DNA from: Rickettsia endosymbiont of Bryobia graminum
Lineage (GTDB): Bacteria; Pseudomonadota; Alphaproteobacteria; Rickettsiales; Rickettsiaceae
Reading direction: 5' to 3'
DNA: 7,971 bases
Assembly (NCBI GenBank): GCA_020881085.1
Contig: JAJIYR010000180.1
Location: 1-7,971 of the forward strand
The notes under the pieces were generated by a model. The model was not told the origin of the DNA and did no database searches. It saw only the letters and a list, made by a program, of their open reading frames with translations. This document shows, in pieces, positions 6,585-7,971 of the stretch (the stretch's first letter is position 1; each line of letters starts with the position of its first letter). A program made the translations under genes and the position numbers.

Positions 6585-6627
6585 ATTTAAAAAGTTACCA
6601 ATCTATAAAACCGGCAACTTTTTAAAT
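6585..6627 (-). terminator. Terminator after the HU gene (bidirectional form)
   Basis: Arms 6585-6596 and 6616-6627 pair over 12 bp, continuing after one mismatch with two G-C pairs (6598-6599 with 6613-6614). On the minus strand the stem ends in TTTTTAAAT and starts 12 bp after the HU stop. The A/T tracts on both sides make it usable from either strand. It separates the HU gene from holB. Confidence 0.65.
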
Positions 6628-6638
6628 TAAATTTAGGC

Positions 6639-7001
6639 TTATTTTTTAGCTTTAGCTTTAGCTTTAGCTTTTGGTGCAGGTTTAGGTTTAAGCTTACCAT
6701 TACAAGCATCCTTTGTACCTTGACCAACTTTAAATACAAGTTGGTTGTAAGAATTGATTTTCATTTTTGCACCAGTTTTTGGGTTACGTCCCTCACGCGC
6801 AGCTCTGTGCTGAATATTAAAAGATCCAAAACCAACTAAAGCAACCCCTTTACCTTTAGTAAATGCTTTTAGTAGAGAATCTATAACCATATTAATAGAT
6901 TTTTCAGCTTCAGTTTTTGAAATAGTATTTGACTCAGCCATTAATGTTACGAATTCACCTTTGTTTAAGGATTCTCCCTTACTTGTCTTTTTTTTGTTCA
7001 T
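6639..7001 (-). CDS. HU/IHF-family DNA-binding protein with Lys-Ala tail
   Basis: A 120-residue histone-like protein; the HU core is about 90 residues. Core: LNKGEFVTLMAESNTISKTEAEKSINMVIDSLLKAF, the GFGSF turn, then the arm with GRNPKTGAKMKI, the HU signature including the conserved proline that kinks DNA. HU dimers bend and compact DNA. Two additions stand out: an 11-residue basic N-terminal extension (MNKKKTSKGES) and a C-terminal tail KPKPAPKAKAKAKAKK, like the lysine-rich tails of mycobacterial HupB or bacterial H1-like proteins, likely to strengthen DNA binding. The start is supported by AGAGAG (7009-7014, minus) 7 nt upstream and a consensus promoter; no start codon exists nearer the core. 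It is monocistronic, with its own terminator. HU versus IHF cannot be fully decided, but HU fits better. Confidence 0.92.
   Translation of the reverse strand: MNKKKTSKGESLNKGEFVTLMAESNTISKTEAEKSINMVIDSLLKAFTKGKGVALVGFGSFNIQHRAAREGRNPKTGAKMKINSYNQLVFKVGQGTKDACNGKLKPKPAPKAKAKAKAKK
6648..6671. repeat. Four tandem AGCTTT hexamers inside the HU gene
   Basis: Four perfect copies of AGCTTT encode four Lys-Ala pairs near the C-terminus (minus strand). Gain or loss of a unit keeps the frame and changes the tail by two residues, so length variation between strains is plausible. Confidence 0.85.
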
Positions 7002-7091
7002 AAATCAACTCTCTAAATAAATTGTTAACATATTAGACATTAGTATTAGCATAATTAAATGCCAACAAGATTCTCTCACCTTGATTTTCTG

Positions 7092-7119
7092 ATTATAACA
7101 AACACTATTATCACTGCAA
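7092..7119 (-). promoter_or_regulatory. HU gene promoter
   Basis: On the minus strand TTGCAG (7114-7119) and a perfect TATAAT (7092-7097) are 16 bp apart. The predicted start near 7085 gives a leader of about 84 nt before the HU ATG. Confidence 0.6.
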
Positions 7120-7401
7120 CTCAGACTTTCAAAGAAGTTTTGAATATATCTATATATAAGCTAAGTTTCACTAAAATTGTATCTATTTTACATCAATTTA
7201 ATATTGGAACATTATTATAAGGCTTAATTTATGTAAAATAAACCCTAAAATATTTTGTTTTCTTTCTATTTTAATAGCGTGATTCTGCAAAAAAGAATTA
7301 TTTGCAAGAATTTTTAATCTAAAGTTGCTAAAAAGAAAATTTTTTGTTAATAGAGACAATGATTCCATCATTAATAATGAATAAAGCCATTCTAAAATCA
7401 T
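7120..7401. other. Divergent spacer, mostly unassigned
   Basis: Between the HU promoter and the promoter of the plus-strand gene I see no supported gene. One hairpin is visible: 7281-7291 pairs with 7301-7312 with a single bulged A, followed by TTT, in plus-strand terminator form but with no plus-strand gene before it. A 67-codon minus-strand frame at 7198-7401 looks spurious. Confidence 0.35.
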
Positions 7402-7429
7402 TTGATAATTTTATTGCCATTAATATAAT
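7402..7429 (+). promoter_or_regulatory. Promoter of the unknown plus-strand gene
   Basis: TTGATA (7402-7407) and a perfect TATAAT (7424-7429) are 16 bp apart, with a predicted start near 7436. This leaves a 5' leader of about 35 nt to the ATG at 7471 and argues that the downstream frame is, or was, a real gene. Confidence 0.6.
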
Positions 7430-7460
7430 AGTTAATATATTTATCTTTATTAAAATCAAT

Positions 7461-7464
7461 GGGG
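7461..7464 (+). promoter_or_regulatory. Ribosome binding site that sets the start at 7471
   Basis: GGGG lies 6 nt before ATG 7471-7473. The upstream in-frame ATG at 7459 overlaps this purine run and has no such site of its own, so the later start is preferred. Confidence 0.45.
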
Positions 7465-7470
7465 CAATTT

Positions 7471-7884
7471 ATGAAAAGTAAAAATAATTATGATTTTAGC
7501 CTAGAGTCACTAAATAAATTAAAAGAAATAAGTCATAGCCTGCAAGTAAATAATATCCTGCTACCAGAAGAAACATTCCATCTTCACAAACTAATAGATG
7601 AGATATGCCCCAAGTGGGGGAGGGAGTTTTCTTCAAAAGATACAATTGAAGCTTTAGATCTTATATTTGATACTCAAATTCTAGGGAAAGACAGAGATAA
7701 AATCTACACTCAAATAGCGGAATCATTCATAAATAGGCCAGACAAAGGCGGTAAAAAACTAATTTCTATTGACGACACAATAGATTGGATGAGTATTTGG
7801 TACTGTTATACCAAAGATATACAGTATTATGCCTTAGGATTACCCATAAGTTTTTATGTCCTGATACCAACTAAGATCTTGTAA
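7471..7884 (+). CDS. Protein of unknown function, 3' end probably cut by an IS
   Basis: I do not recognise this protein. From the preferred start it has 137 residues (141 from the ATG at 7459). It opens MKSKNNYDFSLESLNKLKEIS and looks largely helical and soluble at first, with charged stretches (LHKLIDEICPKWGREF, ALDLIFDTQILGKDRDKIY) and then aromatic-rich WMSIWYCY. No signal peptide is evident. The last ~10 codons (7854-7884) lie opposite the coding 3' end of an IS4/Tn5-type transposase, and IS sequence should extend some tens of bases further left, so roughly the last 10-30 residues are probably IS-derived. The original gene was then longer and its rest is lost or lies beyond the IS. It has a near-consensus promoter. 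Whether it still makes a stable protein is unknown. Confidence 0.55.
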   Translation: MKSKNNYDFSLESLNKLKEISHSLQVNNILLPEETFHLHKLIDEICPKWGREFSSKDTIEALDLIFDTQILGKDRDKIYTQIAESFINRPDKGGKKLISIDDTIDWMSIWYCYTKDIQYYALGLPISFYVLIPTKIL

Positions 7885-7970
7885 TCATTAACCATATTCA
7901 TCAACCTACTCCATCCACGCCACAGGCTTATAATACCAGGCGGATGATCACGATTTCTACCAATATACCC
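7854..7970 (-). CDS. Transposase C-terminus, IS4/Tn5-like (partial)
   Basis: A minus-strand frame enters from the right edge and ends at TAA (complement of 7854-7856), giving 38 residues. The core reads GYIGRNRDHPPGIISLWRGWSRLMNM. A 'GR..D.PPG...LWRGW.RL' ending matches the C-terminal dimerisation region of IS4-family, Tn5-like DDE transposases; Tn5 itself ends with a similar GIASWGALWEGW block. Base composition here is clearly richer in G and C than the flanking gene, which suits a mobile element. The catalytic part lies outside the window, so intactness is unknown. Confidence 0.7.
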   Translation of the reverse strand, partial: GYIGRNRDHPPGIISLWRGWSRLMNMVNDYKILVGIRT

Positions 7971-7971
7971 A

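Noticed and set aside
7198..7401. 67-codon minus-strand ORF upstream of the HU gene
   Set aside because: No ribosome site or promoter, its start abuts the plus-strand promoter, and its Leu/Ile/Phe/Asn/Lys makeup is what random AT-rich DNA gives; it matches nothing I recognise.
7459..7470. Upstream ATG as start of the unknown plus-strand gene
   Set aside because: The GGGG run overlapping it is better placed as a ribosome site for the ATG at 7471; the four extra residues cannot be fully excluded.

Overview
The window is strongly AT-rich and reads as chromosome of an obligate intracellular alphaproteobacterium of the Rickettsiaceae (Rickettsia, or a relative such as 'Candidatus Megaira'). I base this on the base composition, the protein style (Asn/Ile/Lys/Leu-rich versions of core proteins), long intergenic spacers with palindromic repeats, and the mix of housekeeping genes with a TraX-family membrane protein and IS remnants. 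The genus cannot be fixed from sequence alone.

Layout, left to right. Bases 1-254 hold the 3' end of an IS630-type transposase (+ strand), its hairpin terminator, and a perfect 24-bp-arm palindrome that includes the stop codon of the next gene. From 253 to 7001 all recognised genes lie on the minus strand: rhlE (DEAD-box RNA helicase), a 428-bp spacer with several inverted repeats, cspA (cold-shock protein) with two good promoter matches and a long leader, then the tight cluster ppa-murJ-traX (transcribed in that order; 5-bp gap, then 17-bp overlap). Next come a 578-bp spacer carrying at least three palindromic repeat units, holB (a reduced DNA polymerase III delta' subunit), and an HU-type gene with its own promoter and terminator. 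After the HU promoter the strand switches. A + strand gene of unknown function (7471-7884) has a near-consensus promoter and runs into the 3' end of an IS4/Tn5-type transposase that enters from the right edge on the minus strand.

How the genes fit together. cspA and rhlE are both RNA-structure remodellers and neighbours in the same direction, which suits cold or stress RNA handling. ppa-murJ-traX looks like one transcript: a soluble pyrophosphatase, the lipid II flippase, and a multi-pass membrane protein of the TraX acetylase family whose start lies inside murJ. holB and the HU gene belong to replication and nucleoid function, but each appears to be transcribed separately.

No clear new multi-gene system is visible. 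The items most worth a second look are the unknown + strand gene apparently cut by an IS, the TraX-family gene coupled to murJ, the repeat cluster between holB and ppa, and the HU protein with a slippage-prone Lys-Ala tail.
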